Shown: positions 39,388-51,263, numbered from the stretch's first letter. The stretch is DNA of 53,182 nt from Candidatus Brachybacterium merdavium (GCA_019118275.1 DWZH01000034.1:1-53182); one strand, 5' to 3'. Notes: generated by a model not told the origin, from the letters alone. Numbers and translations: made by a program.

Positions 39388-41046
39388 GTGACCACCACCG
39401 AACGCCGCCCCATCCGCCGCGCCCTGGTCTCGGTCTTCGACAAGACCGGGATCGTCGACCTCGCCCGCGCCCTCCACGAGGCAGGCGCCGAGATCGTCTC
39501 CACCGGCTCCACCGGGGCCACCATCCGGGAGGCGGGCCTGCCGGTCACGGATGTCGAAGCGGTCACCGGATTCCCCGAGATGCTCGACGGGCGGGTCAAG
39601 ACCCTCCACCCCCGTGTGCACGGTGGCATCCTGGCCGACCAGCACCTGGCCTCCCACCGTGATCAGCTCGCCCAGCACGAGATCGCGCCCTTCGACTTGG
39701 TGGTCGTGAACCTCTACCCCTTCGAGGAGACGGTCGAGGCGGGCGGCAGCGACGCCGAGATCATCGAGAAGATCGACATCGGCGGCCCTTCCATGGTGCG
39801 CGGCGCCGCCAAGAACCACGCGAGCGTGGCCGTGGTCGTCGAGCCCGAGGACTACGCCGACGCCGCCCGCGCCGCCGCCGAGGGCGGATTTACCCTCGAG
39901 GAGCGTCACGAGCTGGCGCGCACCGCCTTCCAGCGCACCGCTCTGTACGACCTCGCCATCTCCGACTGGATGCTCGACCGTCGCCTCGCGGAGGAGGGGG
40001 CCCAGGACGAGCCCGCCGACGACCAGCAGGAGCCGGCGGATACCTGGGTCCTGGACGTGCCCCACGAGGAGGCCGTGGCCGCCGGGTTCTCCGCCACGCT
40101 GCGCTACGGGGAGAACCCCCACCAGCGGGCGCGCCTGGCGATCACCGACGAGGACGAGCCCGGCCTGGCCGGAGCCGAGCAGCTCGGCGGCAAGGAGATG
40201 AGCTACAACAACTACGTCGATGCCGACGCCGCCGCCCGCGCCGCCTTCGACCACGAACGGCCCGCCGTGGTCGTCATGAAGCACAACAACCCCTGCGGCG
40301 TCGCGGTGGCCGCCGAGGGCGAGGACATCGCCGCCGCCCATGCCCGTGCCCACGCCACCGATCCGGTCTCCGCCTACGGCGGGGTGATCGCCACCAACCG
40401 TCCGGTCACCGTGGCCATGGCCCGGCAGATCAAGCCCGTGTTCACCGAGGTGGTCCTGGCCCCTGCGTACGAGGACGAGGCCCTCGAGCTGCTGCGCACC
40501 AAGAAGAACCTGCGCATCCTGCGCACCGAGGGCGCGCCCGGCCGCGGCGTCGAGCTGCGCGAGATCTGGGGCGGCGCCCTGGTCCAGGACGTCGACTCCC
40601 TCGACGCCGCCGGGGACGACCCGGCCGGGTGGACCCTCGCGGCCGGTGCTGCCGCTGATGAGCAGACACTGGCTGACCTGGCCTTCGCCTGGCGGGCCGT
40701 GAGAGCCGCGAAGTCCAATGCGATCCTGCTGGCCAAGGATTCGGCCGCGGTGGGCATCGGCATGGGTCAGGTCAACCGTCTGGACTCGTGCCGCCTGGCC
40801 GTGACCCGCGCCAACACCCTGGGTGAGCATGTCGAGGGGGACAGTGCTCCGGAGCGCGCCCGAGGCGCGGTCGCCGCCTCGGACGCCTTCTTCCCCTTCG
40901 CCGACGGTGCCCAGATCCTCATCGACGCCGGGGTCCGCGCGATCGTCCAGCCCGGCGGGTCCATCCGCGATGAGGACGTCATCGAGGCCTGCCGCGCCGC
41001 CGGGGTCACGCTGTACCTGACCGGTACCCGCCACTTCGCCCACTGA
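39388..41046 (+). CDS. purH: Bifunctional AICAR transformylase/IMP cyclohydrolase
   Basis: 552 aa. It performs the last two steps of IMP synthesis. The N-terminal MGS-like cyclohydrolase domain (about 10-150) has [27 protein letters not shown] and [13 protein letters not shown]. The C-terminal transformylase domain has [34 protein letters not shown] (Lys-His), GVIATNRPV and a final [13 protein letters not shown] with HFAH. The GTG at 39388 has AGGAG 8 nt upstream; the reading frame is open back into the riboswitch but that part is untranslated leader. Confidence 0.97.
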   Translation: MTTTERRPIRRALVSVFDKTGIVDLARALHEAGAEIVSTGSTGATIREAGLPVTDVEAVTGFPEMLDGRVKTLHPRVHGGILADQHLASHRDQLAQHEIAPFDLVVVNLYPFEETVEAGGSDAEIIEKIDIGGPSMVRGAAKNHASVAVVVEPEDYADAARAAAEGGFTLEERHELARTAFQRTALYDLAISDWMLDRRLAEEGAQDEPADDQQEPADTWVLDVPHEEAVAAGFSATLRYGENPHQRARLAITDEDEPGLAGAEQLGGKEMSYNNYVDADAAARAAFDHERPAVVVMKHNNPCGVAVAAEGEDIAAAHARAHATDPVSAYGGVIATNRPVTVAMARQIKPVFTEVVLAPAYEDEALELLRTKKNLRILRTEGAPGRGVELREIWGGALVQDVDSLDAAGDDPAGWTLAAGAAADEQTLADLAFAWRAVRAAKSNAILLAKDSAAVGIGMGQVNRLDSCRLAVTRANTLGEHVEGDSAPERARGAVAASDAFFPFADGAQILIDAGVRAIVQPGGSIRDEDVIEACRAAGVTLYLTGTRHFAH

Positions 41047-41081
41047 CCTGCGCCCGGCCCCGCCCCCGCCGGCGCCGCGCC

Positions 41082-41117
41082 CGGCGGCGGAGGCACCGTG
41101 CCGCGCCTCCGCCGTCG
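41082..41117 (+). terminator. Hairpin after purH
   Basis: A 13-bp stem with one G-T pair (41082-41094 with 41105-41117) and a 10-nt loop, 36 bp past the purH stop. The rest of the 299-bp gap to the next start holds no gene that I can support. Confidence 0.55.
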
Positions 41118-41302
41118 GCATCGCGCCAGGCCCCGCCCGACGGCAGCGCGGCGGCTGCGGAGGTACCGCGCCGGGATCTGGGAGGGAACGCCGAGACCGG
41201 CGGCGTGGCCGTGGGTTCCCTGCCAGTCGCGCCCCTGGGGTTCCGAGCGGGGCACACGGGCACGGTCCTGCTCGCTGTGCACCACGGTGATACGCGGGCG
41301 TT

Positions 41303-41308
41303 CTAGAG
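41303..41308 (+). promoter_or_regulatory. -10 box (TAGAGT) for the PPK2 gene
   Basis: TAGAGT lies 37 nt before the GTG at 41346, leaving a short leader with AAGGAG. Same hexamer as at purH. Confidence 0.45.
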
Positions 41309-41345
41309 TGACCCCATCCAAAGATGTGATGCCGAAGGAGTGACC

Positions 41346-42251
41346 GTGAAGATCCCGGACAATCAGAGCCTGCGCGAGTACATCGAGCATCTGCGTGAAG
41401 AGGGCTACTCGGTCGTCGACGGCCATACCCCGGATCCGGACCTCATCGATCCCCAGGGCAACCCCGTCTACACGTGGCAGGAGGGGTACCCGTACGACAC
41501 ACGCATGGACCGCGACGAGTACGAGGTGGAGAAGTACCGCCTGCAGGTGGAACTGCTGAAGTTCCAGTACTGGCTCGAGGACCATGACCAGAAGGCGATC
41601 ATCATCTTCGAGGGTCGGGATGCCGCCGGCAAGGGCGGCACCATCAAACGCTTCACCGAGCACCTGAATCCCCGGACCGCCCGGGTGGTGGCGCTGAACA
41701 AGCCCAGCGATCGCGAGCGCGGGCAATGGTACTTCCAGCGCTACGTCCAGTACCTGCCCACTGCGGGGGAGATGGTGCTGTTCGACCGCTCCTGGTACAA
41801 CCGGGCGGGCGTGGAACGGGTGATGGGCTTCGCCACTCCGGAGCAGTACGAGACCTTCATGAATCAGGTGCCACATTTCGAGCGGATGCTGGTCGACTCC
41901 GGGATCCATGTCACCAAGTTCTGGTTCTCGGTGTCCCAGAAGGAGCAGCGCACCCGCTTCGCGATCCGTCAGCTGGACCCGGTGCGCCGCTGGAAGCTGT
42001 CCCCGATGGACCTGGAATCCCTGGACCGCTGGGAGGCATACACCCAGGCCAAGGAAGAGATGTTCCGCCGCACGGACAAGAAGTTCGCGCCGTGGACGAT
42101 CATCCGCTCCAATGACAAGAAGCGCGCCCGCCTGAACGCGATGCGGTTCTTCCTGTCCCGCTTCGAGTACGAGGACAAGGACCACGAGGTGGTCGGCACG
42201 CCGGACCCGAAGCTGGTGATGCGCGGCAAGATGGAAGAGGCCGACGAGTGA
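41346..42251 (+). CDS. ppk2: Polyphosphate kinase 2 family protein
   Basis: 301 aa. PPK2 enzymes move phosphate between polyphosphate and nucleotides, usually making GTP or ATP. The Walker A is EGRDAAGKGGTIKR, the lid and Walker B region is VLFDRSWYNRAGVERVMGF, and KFWFSVSQKEQRTRF plus PWTIIRSNDKKRARLN complete the class I one-domain form. AAGGAG ends 5 nt before the GTG at 41346; the in-frame GTG at 41340 overlaps the Shine-Dalgarno sequence. Only 9 bp separate it from convergent aspA. Confidence 0.93.
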   Translation: MKIPDNQSLREYIEHLREEGYSVVDGHTPDPDLIDPQGNPVYTWQEGYPYDTRMDRDEYEVEKYRLQVELLKFQYWLEDHDQKAIIIFEGRDAAGKGGTIKRFTEHLNPRTARVVALNKPSDRERGQWYFQRYVQYLPTAGEMVLFDRSWYNRAGVERVMGFATPEQYETFMNQVPHFERMLVDSGIHVTKFWFSVSQKEQRTRFAIRQLDPVRRWKLSPMDLESLDRWEAYTQAKEEMFRRTDKKFAPWTIIRSNDKKRARLNAMRFFLSRFEYEDKDHEVVGTPDPKLVMRGKMEEADE

Positions 42252-42260
42252 GCTGATAGC

Positions 42261-43835
<1,575 letters not shown>

Positions 43836-43909
43836 CGGATGAATCCTCCAGATCGGATGTGAGGCCGGCAACGCCGCCGACTCCGGCCAGCGTATCGGGG
43901 TGCAGCCCG

Positions 43910-43915
43910 TAGCAT
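43910..43915 (+). promoter_or_regulatory. -10 box (TAGCAT) for the DUF3017 gene
   Basis: TAGCAT ends 6 nt before the GTG at 43922, which it favours over the in-frame GTG at 43916. Confidence 0.5.
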
Positions 43916-43921
43916 GTGCCC

Positions 43922-44212
43922 GTGCACGATGATCGCTCCCCCTTCACCCTGCGGGCCGCCTTCACACGGCAGGCCGTGCTGACCGTGGCGCTGATCGCGC
44001 TGCTGGCGATCGTGGTGATCGGTGCTGTCGCCGAGGCCGCGCTGGCCGGCGTGCTGCTCGCCCTGCTGCTGGGGACGCTCGCCGTGCTGCGCGCGGTGCT
44101 CCCGACCCGCGCGGTCGGTGCCCTCGCCGTGCGCTCGCGGTTCCTGGACGTCTCCGGGCTGTTGGTGATGGCCATCGCCCTGGCCGTGCTGTCGACCTCA
44201 CCGAATCTCTGA
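43922..44212 (+). CDS. DUF3017-family small membrane protein
   Basis: 96 aa with three hydrophobic segments (about 17-35, 38-55 and 72-90) and no large soluble domain. This matches DUF3017, a small actinobacterial membrane family without known function, often near folD or purine genes. It is divergent from aspA. Confidence 0.72.
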   Translation: MHDDRSPFTLRAAFTRQAVLTVALIALLAIVVIGAVAEAALAGVLLALLLGTLAVLRAVLPTRAVGALAVRSRFLDVSGLLVMAIALAVLSTSPNL

Positions 44213-44223
44213 GGGGTGCCATT

Positions 44224-44245
44224 CTGCGGCCGGGCCCGGCCGCAG
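44224..44245. terminator. 22-bp perfect palindrome after the DUF3017 gene
   Basis: CTGCGGCCGGG meets CCCGGCCGCAG with no spacer, 12 bp past the stop. A hairpin here could end transcription. Confidence 0.5.
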
Positions 44246-44255
44246 GGCACGACGG

Positions 44256-44343
44256 GCGGACCGTCCGTGCAGAACGGGGGTCACCTGCCAAGGGCGATGC
44301 CGCGAAGGCGCACAAGGCGGACCCGTCCGTGCAGAGCGGGGGT
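44256..44343. repeat. Imperfect 26/27-bp direct repeats in the gap before thrE
   Basis: The unit GCGGACCGTCCGTGCAGAAC at 44256-44275 (unit ends 44281) recurs at 44317-44343 with small changes. Each contains the palindrome CGGAC(C)GTCCG. More loosely related CCGCGACC pieces follow to about 44410. No gene is visible in the whole 304-bp gap 44213-44516. Confidence 0.6.
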
Positions 44344-44516
44344 GCTTCGGGACCATCCCGCAACCGTCTCGAGACCACCCCGCGACCGCCTCGCGACGAC
44401 GCCGCGACCAGTCCTGACCATCTCCTAAGCGACGCTCGGCCCGGGGCTGCACAGTCGGGCGAGGAGAGCGCGGATCTGCTGGTTGCCGCGCGCCGCGGTG
44501 TGACACCATCGGGCTC

Positions 44517-46013
44517 GTGCCCACCGATTCCGCCAGACTCCATGCTGTCTTCGACCTCGCCATGCGGGTCGGGGTCGGCCTGCTCACCAACGGTGCAGCG
44601 GCTTCGGAGGTGACCGCGACCGTCCTGCGGGTGACCAGTTCCTCCGGCTTTCGCAACGTGTCGGTCCAGGTCACCTTCGACGAGGTGGTCATCTCCTACC
44701 TCCCCGATGAGCTGTCGACCCCGTTCACCAGGGTGCGCGCGGCCACCGGCCGGACCCAGGACTTCTCCCGCCTCGCGGCCTTCGAGGACGTCACCCACGG
44801 CTATATCACCGGCGAGATCGGTCTGGACGAGGCCCGGCACCGCGCCGCCGCGATCCCGCAGACCAGCACGATCTACAAGCCCCTGCTGGCGACGGCGGGC
44901 TTCGCGGTGATGGGCGGAGGGCTGGCCCTCAGCTTCGGCGCGGAGACGATCGTGGTGCTCGCCGCGACGCTCGCGTCGGGCCTGCTGATCACCCTCGCCG
45001 ACCTGCTGGGACGCCGACAGATCCCGGCCTTCTACTCACAGGCGGTCGGGGGACTGATCGCCGTGTTGACCGCGGTGCTGGTCTCCCTCATCGATCCCAC
45101 CGTGAACTCCTCGATCGTGGTCGTCGCCTGCATCATCGTGCAGCTGACGGGCCTGGCTTCGATCGGTGCCATGCAGGACGCGGTCACCGGTTGGTACGTC
45201 ACCGCCGCAGGCCGCATCCTGGAGACTCTGATGCTGACGGTCGGGGTCGTCGCGGGAGTGCGCGGAGGACTGCTGCTGGCGGACATCATCGGCGTCGACA
45301 TCGCGATCAGCGCCGCCATGCCCGTCACCCCGATCCTCGTGCTCGTGCTGATCGTCTCGAGCGCAGCCGCCGGGCTGGGGTACGGCATCGGCACCCAGGT
45401 CCCGCCGCGGATGCTGCTGTGGATCTCCCTGGTCGCAGCCGTCTCCGGGGTCCTGGCGAACCTGCTGTCCAGTCTGGTGATGGATCGGGTCTATGCGGCC
45501 GCCGCCGCCTCCTTCATGACCGGGGCGGCAGCGGTGATCCTGGGGGACAAGCTGCGCGCCCCGACGCTGGCCTTCGTGATGGGCGGGGTGATCCCGCTGG
45601 TGCCCGGAAGTCGCATCTACCGCGGGCTGCTGGGCCTCGGCGATGATCCGACCACGGGTGCGCTCGAGCTCTTCGGAGCGGCCGAGGTGGCCATCGGCAT
45701 CGCAGCCGGCGCCGTCCTGGGGCAGCTGCTGGCCTCCCGGCTGGTCCAACACACGCGGCGCAACGCCATCGCCTACACCCCGACGATCTCCTCGCCGTTC
45801 ACCACGATGCGGCGACGCCGCCTGTCCCTGGGCTCGCACCGGCCCCTCGGTTCACGCCGACGGGGGCGTCGTGGCGGGCCCCAGCCGGTCGAGCCGTCTA
45901 CCATGACCGGTGAGATGACAGCGCTGTCTCCGTCGATGTTCGAGGATTCCGAGGGTCTGCCGGATCTCGAGGACCCGCGGGGGCAGCGCTCCGACCCCGA
46001 GGAGAGTCCATGA
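44517..46013 (+). CDS. thrE: Threonine/serine exporter family protein (ThrE)
   Basis: 498 aa. The N-terminal soluble DUF1212-type domain (about 1-120; LAMRVGVGLLTNGAAASEV) contains the conserved FDEVVISY stretch, followed by about ten transmembrane helices (about 122-415) including PLVPGSRIYRGLLGL. A basic, then acidic, tail of about 75 residues is cytosolic. Characterised homologues export threonine and serine. The GTG at 44517 has no clear Shine-Dalgarno sequence; CACCAT 7 nt upstream may be a -10 box. It overlaps the next gene by 4 nt. Confidence 0.9.
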   Translation: MPTDSARLHAVFDLAMRVGVGLLTNGAAASEVTATVLRVTSSSGFRNVSVQVTFDEVVISYLPDELSTPFTRVRAATGRTQDFSRLAAFEDVTHGYITGEIGLDEARHRAAAIPQTSTIYKPLLATAGFAVMGGGLALSFGAETIVVLAATLASGLLITLADLLGRRQIPAFYSQAVGGLIAVLTAVLVSLIDPTVNSSIVVVACIIVQLTGLASIGAMQDAVTGWYVTAAGRILETLMLTVGVVAGVRGGLLLADIIGVDIAISAAMPVTPILVLVLIVSSAAAGLGYGIGTQVPPRMLLWISLVAAVSGVLANLLSSLVMDRVYAAAAASFMTGAAAVILGDKLRAPTLAFVMGGVIPLVPGSRIYRGLLGLGDDPTTGALELFGAAEVAIGIAAGAVLGQLLASRLVQHTRRNAIAYTPTISSPFTTMRRRRLSLGSHRPLGSRRRGRRGGPQPVEPSTMTGEMTALSPSMFEDSEGLPDLEDPRGQRSDPEESP

Positions 46014-47089
46014 GTCGCACCGTCCTGATCGCCACGGGCAGCTACTCGAGCATCGAACGGGGCCGCGGCCGCGGCGTCGAACTGCTATCGCTCGAGGTGG
46101 GCGACCACGCCGACGGTCACGACACCGCTCTGATGATCTCCCGGCGCGCGGCCGTCGAGCTGCCCGACCCCTCTTTCGTCCTGTGGAGCCCCGACGGCTC
46201 CCTCCTGTACGCGGTGCTCGAGACCGCGCCCACCCGTGTCGTTGCCGTGCGGGTCGATGACCGGGGCGAGACCCCGCAGCTGGCGGCCGATCTCGAGTTG
46301 AGCGGCTCGGGCGGCTGCCATCTCGCCCTCGGCCGCGACCGCTCCACACTGGTGGTCTCCGACTACGGCTCCGGCACCGTGGAGACCGTGCGGCTGGACG
46401 CGGACGGTCTGCCCGTCGAGCTGATCGACGTCGACGACCATCACGACCATGCCGACGGTCTCGACCCGCACCCCCACCAGGCCGCCGCTCTGCCCGGCAC
46501 CGTCCTCCTGGCTGTCCCGGACCTGGGGCTGGACCGCGTGCTCCTGTATCACCAGGAGCGGTCGGGCAGCCTCGAACCGGCCGGGGAGATCCCCGTGCCG
46601 CGCGGCAGCGGCCCTCGGCATCTGGCCGCGGACCACGAGTCCGCCCAGCTGCACATCTCGTGCGAGCTGTCGGGGAAGGTCGCGACGGCGGTCCGGGCCG
46701 CGCAGCAGTCCGCACGGGCCGCAACCCAGGGGCTGGCCCGGACCGTCCCCGGCTGGTCGGTCACCTCGACGGTGCCGGCCAGTGGCGGCGAGGGGGAGAA
46801 CTTCGTGTCGCACCTGGAGCTGACGGCCGACGAATCAGCTCTGCTGGTCGCCAACCGCGGCCCGGACACCCTGTCGCTGCTGTCCCTGGGCCCGATGCGG
46901 CCCGAGGTGGCCTGCGAGGTCGAGGTGGGGGCCCACCCGCGTCACTTCACTCAGCTCGGCGACCTGGTGCTGGTCGCGGCCCAGGAGGCCGACCGCATCG
47001 ATGTCCTGCGCCGACGCGAACTGGACCTGGCGGTGGCCGCCGAGCCGATCCCCTCGGCGTCGGTGAGCTGCCTCGCCGTGCGCCCCTGA
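46010..47089 (+). CDS. Lactonase-family beta-propeller protein
   Basis: 359 aa. Seven-bladed propeller of the 6-phosphogluconolactonase (Pgl)/lactonase family: repeated blade motifs FVLWSPDGSLLYAVLE, RGSGPRHLAADHES, VSHLELTADESALLVANRG and GAHPRHFTQLGDLVLVA. It may hydrolyse 6-phosphogluconolactone or another lactone; the substrate is not shown by sequence. A His/Asp run (DVDDHHDHADGLDPHPHQAA) forms a metal-like loop. ATGA overlap with thrE. Confidence 0.85.
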   Translation: MSRTVLIATGSYSSIERGRGRGVELLSLEVGDHADGHDTALMISRRAAVELPDPSFVLWSPDGSLLYAVLETAPTRVVAVRVDDRGETPQLAADLELSGSGGCHLALGRDRSTLVVSDYGSGTVETVRLDADGLPVELIDVDDHHDHADGLDPHPHQAAALPGTVLLAVPDLGLDRVLLYHQERSGSLEPAGEIPVPRGSGPRHLAADHESAQLHISCELSGKVATAVRAAQQSARAATQGLARTVPGWSVTSTVPASGGEGENFVSHLELTADESALLVANRGPDTLSLLSLGPMRPEVACEVEVGAHPRHFTQLGDLVLVAAQEADRIDVLRRRELDLAVAAEPIPSASVSCLAVRP

Positions 47090-47148
47090 GGTCCGGCTGT
47101 ACCAGCAGGGCCCCGAGAAGGGGCTCAATGCCGGGCTCTGGTGACGGA

Positions 47149-47154
47149 TACAAT
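47149..47154 (+). promoter_or_regulatory. -10 box (TACAAT) for galK
   Basis: TACAAT lies 82 nt before the ATG at 47237 and is the closest match to the consensus in this part of the window; leader contains CCGGAAGG. Confidence 0.5.
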
Positions 47155-47236
47155 TTCTGTCGGCCGCATCGATCCCGGGTGATCGCGATCGATCCGCTGC
47201 CGGCCGCTCCGACCCCAGAGTTCCGGAAGGAATCCC

Positions 47237-48508
47237 ATGACCACTGCCGCTGATGCCGGCCTGCCCGACGATCCGACCAGCAGCGGCTCCGCGCAGGATG
47301 CCGCCACGACGGTCCAGCTCTCGGCCGCGCCCGACCGTGACGCGGCGGCGCGGCGCGCCGAGGACCTGTTCATCGACTCCTTCGGGTACCGGCCCGATGG
47401 CGTGTGGTCCGCGCCCGGCCGCGTGAACATCATCGGGGAGCACGTGGACTACCAGGACGGACTGTGTGTGCCCATGGCGATCTCACATCGCTGCTTCGCC
47501 GCCGCGGCCCGCACCCCGACCGACCGGCTGCGAGTGCGCTCCGCGCAGTCCGAGACCGTGCTCGACATCGACGCGCGCGACCTGGCGCCAGGCAGAGTGG
47601 AGGGCTGGCCCGCCTACGTCGCGGGCGTGCTGTGGGCGCTGCGCCCCCACATCTCGGGCTCGACCACCCAGGGTATGGACATCATGATCGACGGCCAGGT
47701 CCCGCTGGGCGCCGGCCTGTCGAGCTCGGCGGCCCTGGAGTGCGCCGTCGCGGAGGCGATCGAATCACTGCTGAGCCTGAGCACCAGTCCGCTGCAGCGC
47801 GTGCAGGCGGCGATCACCGCGGAGACCGACTTCGCCGGAGCCTCCACGGGTGGCCTGGACCAGTCCGCCTCGGTGCTCTCGCGCTCCGGGCACGCCCTCT
47901 TCCTGGACTGCCGGGACTTCTCCACCCGCCCGGTTCCCTGGGACCTGGCAGGTCAGGACCTGGCGCTGCTGATCACGGACACCCGCGCCGAGCATTCCCA
48001 CGTCGACGGGGAGTACACGGCGCGCCGCGCCGACAGCGAGCAGGCTGCGCGCGATCTGGGCGTGGGCACTTTGCGTGATGTGGACCCCTCCGCGCTCGAG
48101 GAGGTGCTGCCCACGATCACCGACGAGGTGGTCCGCCGCCGCGCCCGGCACGTGATCACCGAGATCGAACGGGTGCGTGCCTTCGACAGCCTGCTGGCCT
48201 CGGGAACGGTCCGCGAGCACGTGGCTGAGCTGGGAGCTCTCCTGGACGCCTCGCACGATTCGCTGCGCGACGACTACGAGGTGACCGTCGACCAGCTCGA
48301 TGTCGCCGTCGAGGCAGCCCGTGGGGCCGGTGCACATGGAGCCCGCATGACCGGAGGCGGCTTCGGCGGCTCCACGATCGCCATGGTCGAGGCTGGAGAA
48401 GCCCAGCAGGTGGCGAGTGCGATCGCCGGCGCCTTCGCCGCTCGAGGCTTCGCCGCCCCGGAGTTCTTCCTGGCCTTGCCCAGCGAGGGCGCCGGGCAGG
48501 ACCGCTGA
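47237..48508 (+). CDS. galK: Galactokinase
   Basis: 423 aa, GHMP kinase fold. It phosphorylates galactose at C1. The galactokinase signature is GRVNIIGEHVDYQDG, the ATP loop is PLGAGLSSSAALE and the third motif is MTGGGFGGSTIA. No galT or galE is near, so it is not in a complete Leloir cluster here. A roughly 35-residue disordered N-terminus precedes the enzyme. GGAAGG sits 6-8 nt before the ATG. Confidence 0.94.
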   Translation: MTTAADAGLPDDPTSSGSAQDAATTVQLSAAPDRDAAARRAEDLFIDSFGYRPDGVWSAPGRVNIIGEHVDYQDGLCVPMAISHRCFAAAARTPTDRLRVRSAQSETVLDIDARDLAPGRVEGWPAYVAGVLWALRPHISGSTTQGMDIMIDGQVPLGAGLSSSAALECAVAEAIESLLSLSTSPLQRVQAAITAETDFAGASTGGLDQSASVLSRSGHALFLDCRDFSTRPVPWDLAGQDLALLITDTRAEHSHVDGEYTARRADSEQAARDLGVGTLRDVDPSALEEVLPTITDEVVRRRARHVITEIERVRAFDSLLASGTVREHVAELGALLDASHDSLRDDYEVTVDQLDVAVEAARGAGAHGARMTGGGFGGSTIAMVEAGEAQQVASAIAGAFAARGFAAPEFFLALPSEGAGQDR

Positions 48509-48672
48509 ACCGGGCGGGCGCCGAGCCCAGCACGAGGCCATCTGGCGACAGGTGACCTGGTTCCGGGCAGGTTGCGCCTGCCCACCTCGCGCCAGCCCGC
48601 CCCGCGCCGGGTGACCTGGTGCCGGGGCCACTCGCGTCAGCCCGCCCCGCGCCAGCGCACCTCGCGCCGGCT

Positions 48673-49767
48673 CTAGTTGGGGCCCGAAAACTTCCGGACA
48701 TTGGAAGTTTTCGGGCCCCAACTGGGTGGGGACGGCGGCAGCTCATCAGGCGTGGCAGCCAGCCAGTCCTGCACTCCGGTCAGCAACCGTGACTTGACCT
48801 CGTCGGACGCTCGGGAGATGCGGATAGAGTCCGCAGCCAGATCCGCCAGCTCCGCGTCGCTGAAGCCAATCTTGCGCGCCGTCTCGTACTGGTCGAGCAG
48901 TCGGGAGTCGAACAGCAGCGGGTCGTCGGCGCCGAGCGCGATCTGGGCTCCGGCCTCGACCAGGCGTCGCAGCGGCACGTCGGTGGGCTCCCGCGTCACC
49001 CCGAGCGAGGCGTTCGAGCCCGGGCACACCTCGAGCCCGATCCCCAGGTCCACGATCCGGGCCAGCAGCTCAGGATCCTCGGCCGCCCGCACCCCGTGAC
49101 CGAGCCGATCGGGCCGCAGGTGCGCCACCACGTCATGGACGTGCGAGGGGCCCAGCAGCTCGCCTCCATGGGGGACCGCGCTCAGCCCCGCCTCCCGGGC
49201 GATCCGGAACGCGGGTCCGAAGGAGGCGGTGTCCCCGCTGCGCTCATCGTTCGACAGGCCGAAGCCGACCACCGGGCCGACGTTCTTCGCGGCCAGGCGT
49301 GCCAGGGTCCGTGCGTCCAGGGGGTGACGAGTGCGGGAGGCGGCGATGATGATCCCGATGTCGACCCCGGTCTGGCGGGAGGAGATCGCGGCCTGGTCCA
49401 GCACGATCTCGATCGCCGGTGTCAACCCGCCGATGAAAGGCGCGTAGCTGGTGGGATCGACCTGCAACTCCAGCCGACCGGACCCCTCGGCCGCATCGTC
49501 CTCGGCGGCTTCGTGCATGATCCGGCGCATCGCGCCTTCGGAGTCGACCACCGCCCGGGCGGTGTCGTACTGCCGCTGGAAGCGGAACCACCCGCGGCGG
49601 GTGGGCTCTACCTGGAGGGCGACATCGTCGGTCAGGGAGCGTGGCAGGCGGATGCCGCGCTCGGCGGCCAGCTCCCACAGCGTGGACTGGCGCATCGAGC
49701 CCGTGAAGTGCAGGTGCAGATGCGCTTTCGGCAGTGCGGTCAGGTCCCGGCCGCGGGAGACGCTCAC
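48673..49767 (-). CDS. add: Adenosine deaminase
   Basis: 364 aa. It deaminates adenosine to inosine for purine salvage. Metal and catalytic motifs are [11 protein letters not shown] (HxH), [22 protein letters not shown] and LGADDPLLF. The last 15 residues or so ([16 protein letters not shown]) are encoded within a 49-bp inverted repeat, so the true ancestral C-terminus was probably shorter. The GTG start overlaps the aminotransferase stop by 4 nt, indicating a two-gene operon. Confidence 0.93.
   Translation of the reverse strand: MSVSRGRDLTALPKAHLHLHFTGSMRQSTLWELAAERGIRLPRSLTDDVALQVEPTRRGWFRFQRQYDTARAVVDSEGAMRRIMHEAAEDDAAEGSGRLELQVDPTSYAPFIGGLTPAIEIVLDQAAISSRQTGVDIGIIIAASRTRHPLDARTLARLAAKNVGPVVGFGLSNDERSGDTASFGPAFRIAREAGLSAVPHGGELLGPSHVHDVVAHLRPDRLGHGVRAAEDPELLARIVDLGIGLEVCPGSNASLGVTREPTDVPLRRLVEAGAQIALGADDPLLFDSRLLDQYETARKIGFSDAELADLAADSIRISRASDEVKSRLLTGVQDWLAATPDELPPSPPSWGPKTSNVRKFSGPN
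48675..48723. terminator. Inverted repeat/bidirectional terminator inside the end of add
   Basis: Perfect 21-bp arms (48675-48695 and 48703-48723) around GGACATT. It lies between convergent galK and add and covers the add stop codon. Internal AAAA/TTTT runs are in the stem, not after it. Confidence 0.8.
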
Positions 49768-50999
49768 TCGGCCAGCAGCGAAGCCACCCGATCGATGCCC
49801 TCGGCGAGGTCGGCATCGTTGAGGGCGTAGGAGAAGCGCAGGTGACCGGGGGCACCGAAGGCCTCTCCGGGCACGGCCGCCACCTCCGCCTCCTCGAGGA
49901 CCACGGTGGCCAGATCCGTGGAGGTCTCGACCCGTCGGCCCCGGATCTCGCGCCCCAGGGCGCCGGTGACGTCCGGGAAGACGTAGAACGCACCGGTAGG
50001 GGTGGGGACCGTGAACCCGGACACGGCCGACAGCTTCTCGACGATGGTCCGACGGCGCCGGTCGAAGGCCGTGCGCATCTCCTCGACAGCGTCCATCGGC
50101 CCGGTCAGCGCAGCGATCGCGGCATGCTGGGCGATGTTGTTCACGTTCGAGGTCAGATGCGATTGCAGGTTCGAGGCCGCGGCGATGACGTCCTGCGGGC
50201 CGACCATCCAGCCCACGCGCCAGCCGGTCATCGCGAAGGTCTTGGCCACCCCGCCGAGCACCACAGTGGTCTCGGCAAGCTCCGGGACCTGCGAGAGGAC
50301 CGACACGAAGGGCACTCCGTCATAGGTCAGATGCTGGTAGATCTCATCGGTGATCACCCACAGACCGTTCCGGTGGGCCCAGCGGCCCAGCTCACCGATC
50401 TGCTCGGCGGTCATCACCGCGCCGGTGGGGTTCGAGGGCGAGCAGATCACGACGGCACGGGTGGCGTCGGTGCGGGCGGCCTCGAGCTGCTCGATCGTGG
50501 GCAGGTACCCCTGGTCGGATCCGGCCAGCACTGCCACCTCACGGGCGCCGGCGAGCCGGATCGCCTCGGGGTAGGTGGTCCAGTAGGGAGCCGGCAGCAG
50601 CACCTCGTCGCCCGGGTCCAGCAGGGTTGCAAAGGTCTGGTAGACGGCCTGCTTGCCGCCGTTGGTCACGAGCACCTGGGCGGGCTCGACCGGGAGCTGG
50701 GAGGTCTCGGAGACCGAGTCCGCGATCGCCTGGCGCAGGGCAGGCTGCCCGGCACCGGGGGAGTAGCGGTGGTTGGCGGGCTCAGGAGCCGCCTCGATCG
50801 CCGCCTCGACGATGTGGGCGGGGGTCGGGAAGTCCGGTTCGCCCGCGCCGAAGCCGATCACCGGGCGTCCGGCGGCCTTCAGCTCCTTCGCGGTGGCATC
50901 GACGGCCAGGGTGGCCGAGGGGGCGATCGCGCCGACCCGCGTGGAGATGCGGGAACGCTGGGAGGAGGGGGCTGTCTGCGGGGCATCGTCGGTGGTCAC
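49764..50999 (-). CDS. Pyridoxal-phosphate aminotransferase (aspartate aminotransferase type)
   Basis: 411 aa, fold type I class I/II aminotransferase. Features are [50 protein letters not shown], and [16 protein letters not shown] with the PLP lysine in AKTFAMTG, then RFSYAL for the carboxylate Arg. This resembles bacterial class Ib aspartate/prephenate aminotransferases. The start is GTG; GGAG is 2 nt away, and CACGAT 6 nt upstream could be a leaderless -10. Upstream of add in the same operon. Confidence 0.92.
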   Translation of the reverse strand: MTTDDAPQTAPSSQRSRISTRVGAIAPSATLAVDATAKELKAAGRPVIGFGAGEPDFPTPAHIVEAAIEAAPEPANHRYSPGAGQPALRQAIADSVSETSQLPVEPAQVLVTNGGKQAVYQTFATLLDPGDEVLLPAPYWTTYPEAIRLAGAREVAVLAGSDQGYLPTIEQLEAARTDATRAVVICSPSNPTGAVMTAEQIGELGRWAHRNGLWVITDEIYQHLTYDGVPFVSVLSQVPELAETTVVLGGVAKTFAMTGWRVGWMVGPQDVIAAASNLQSHLTSNVNNIAQHAAIAALTGPMDAVEEMRTAFDRRRRTIVEKLSAVSGFTVPTPTGAFYVFPDVTGALGREIRGRRVETSTDLATVVLEEAEVAAVPGEAFGAPGHLRFSYALNDADLAEGIDRVASLLAE

Positions 51000-51263
51000 C
51001 TCTCCATCGTGTCAGAGGGGGAGCGCAGATGCCACTGCATCCGACGGTTTGAGCAGGACACGCGCGGGCCGGATCGCGGGCCGGCCCGCAGGGCTGGCTT
51101 CGGGCTGGTCGGGGCGGCGCGGGGTGATCTGTCGTCCTGCTGTGGGCCTGTGATCTGATCGGAGCCGATTCGCACCGGGCCCCGGAGGCTTGTATGCTGA
51201 TCGTTGGCCCGAAGCGTCGCCCTCCCTCCGAGGGCGCGGGGCCGCGCGAGGTCCGCCTCGCGA

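Noticed and set aside
38635-41121. 828-codon minus-strand frame opposite purN and purH
   Set aside because: Covers the riboswitch and two clear purine genes; the Val/Gly/Asp/Leu mix is a shadow of them.
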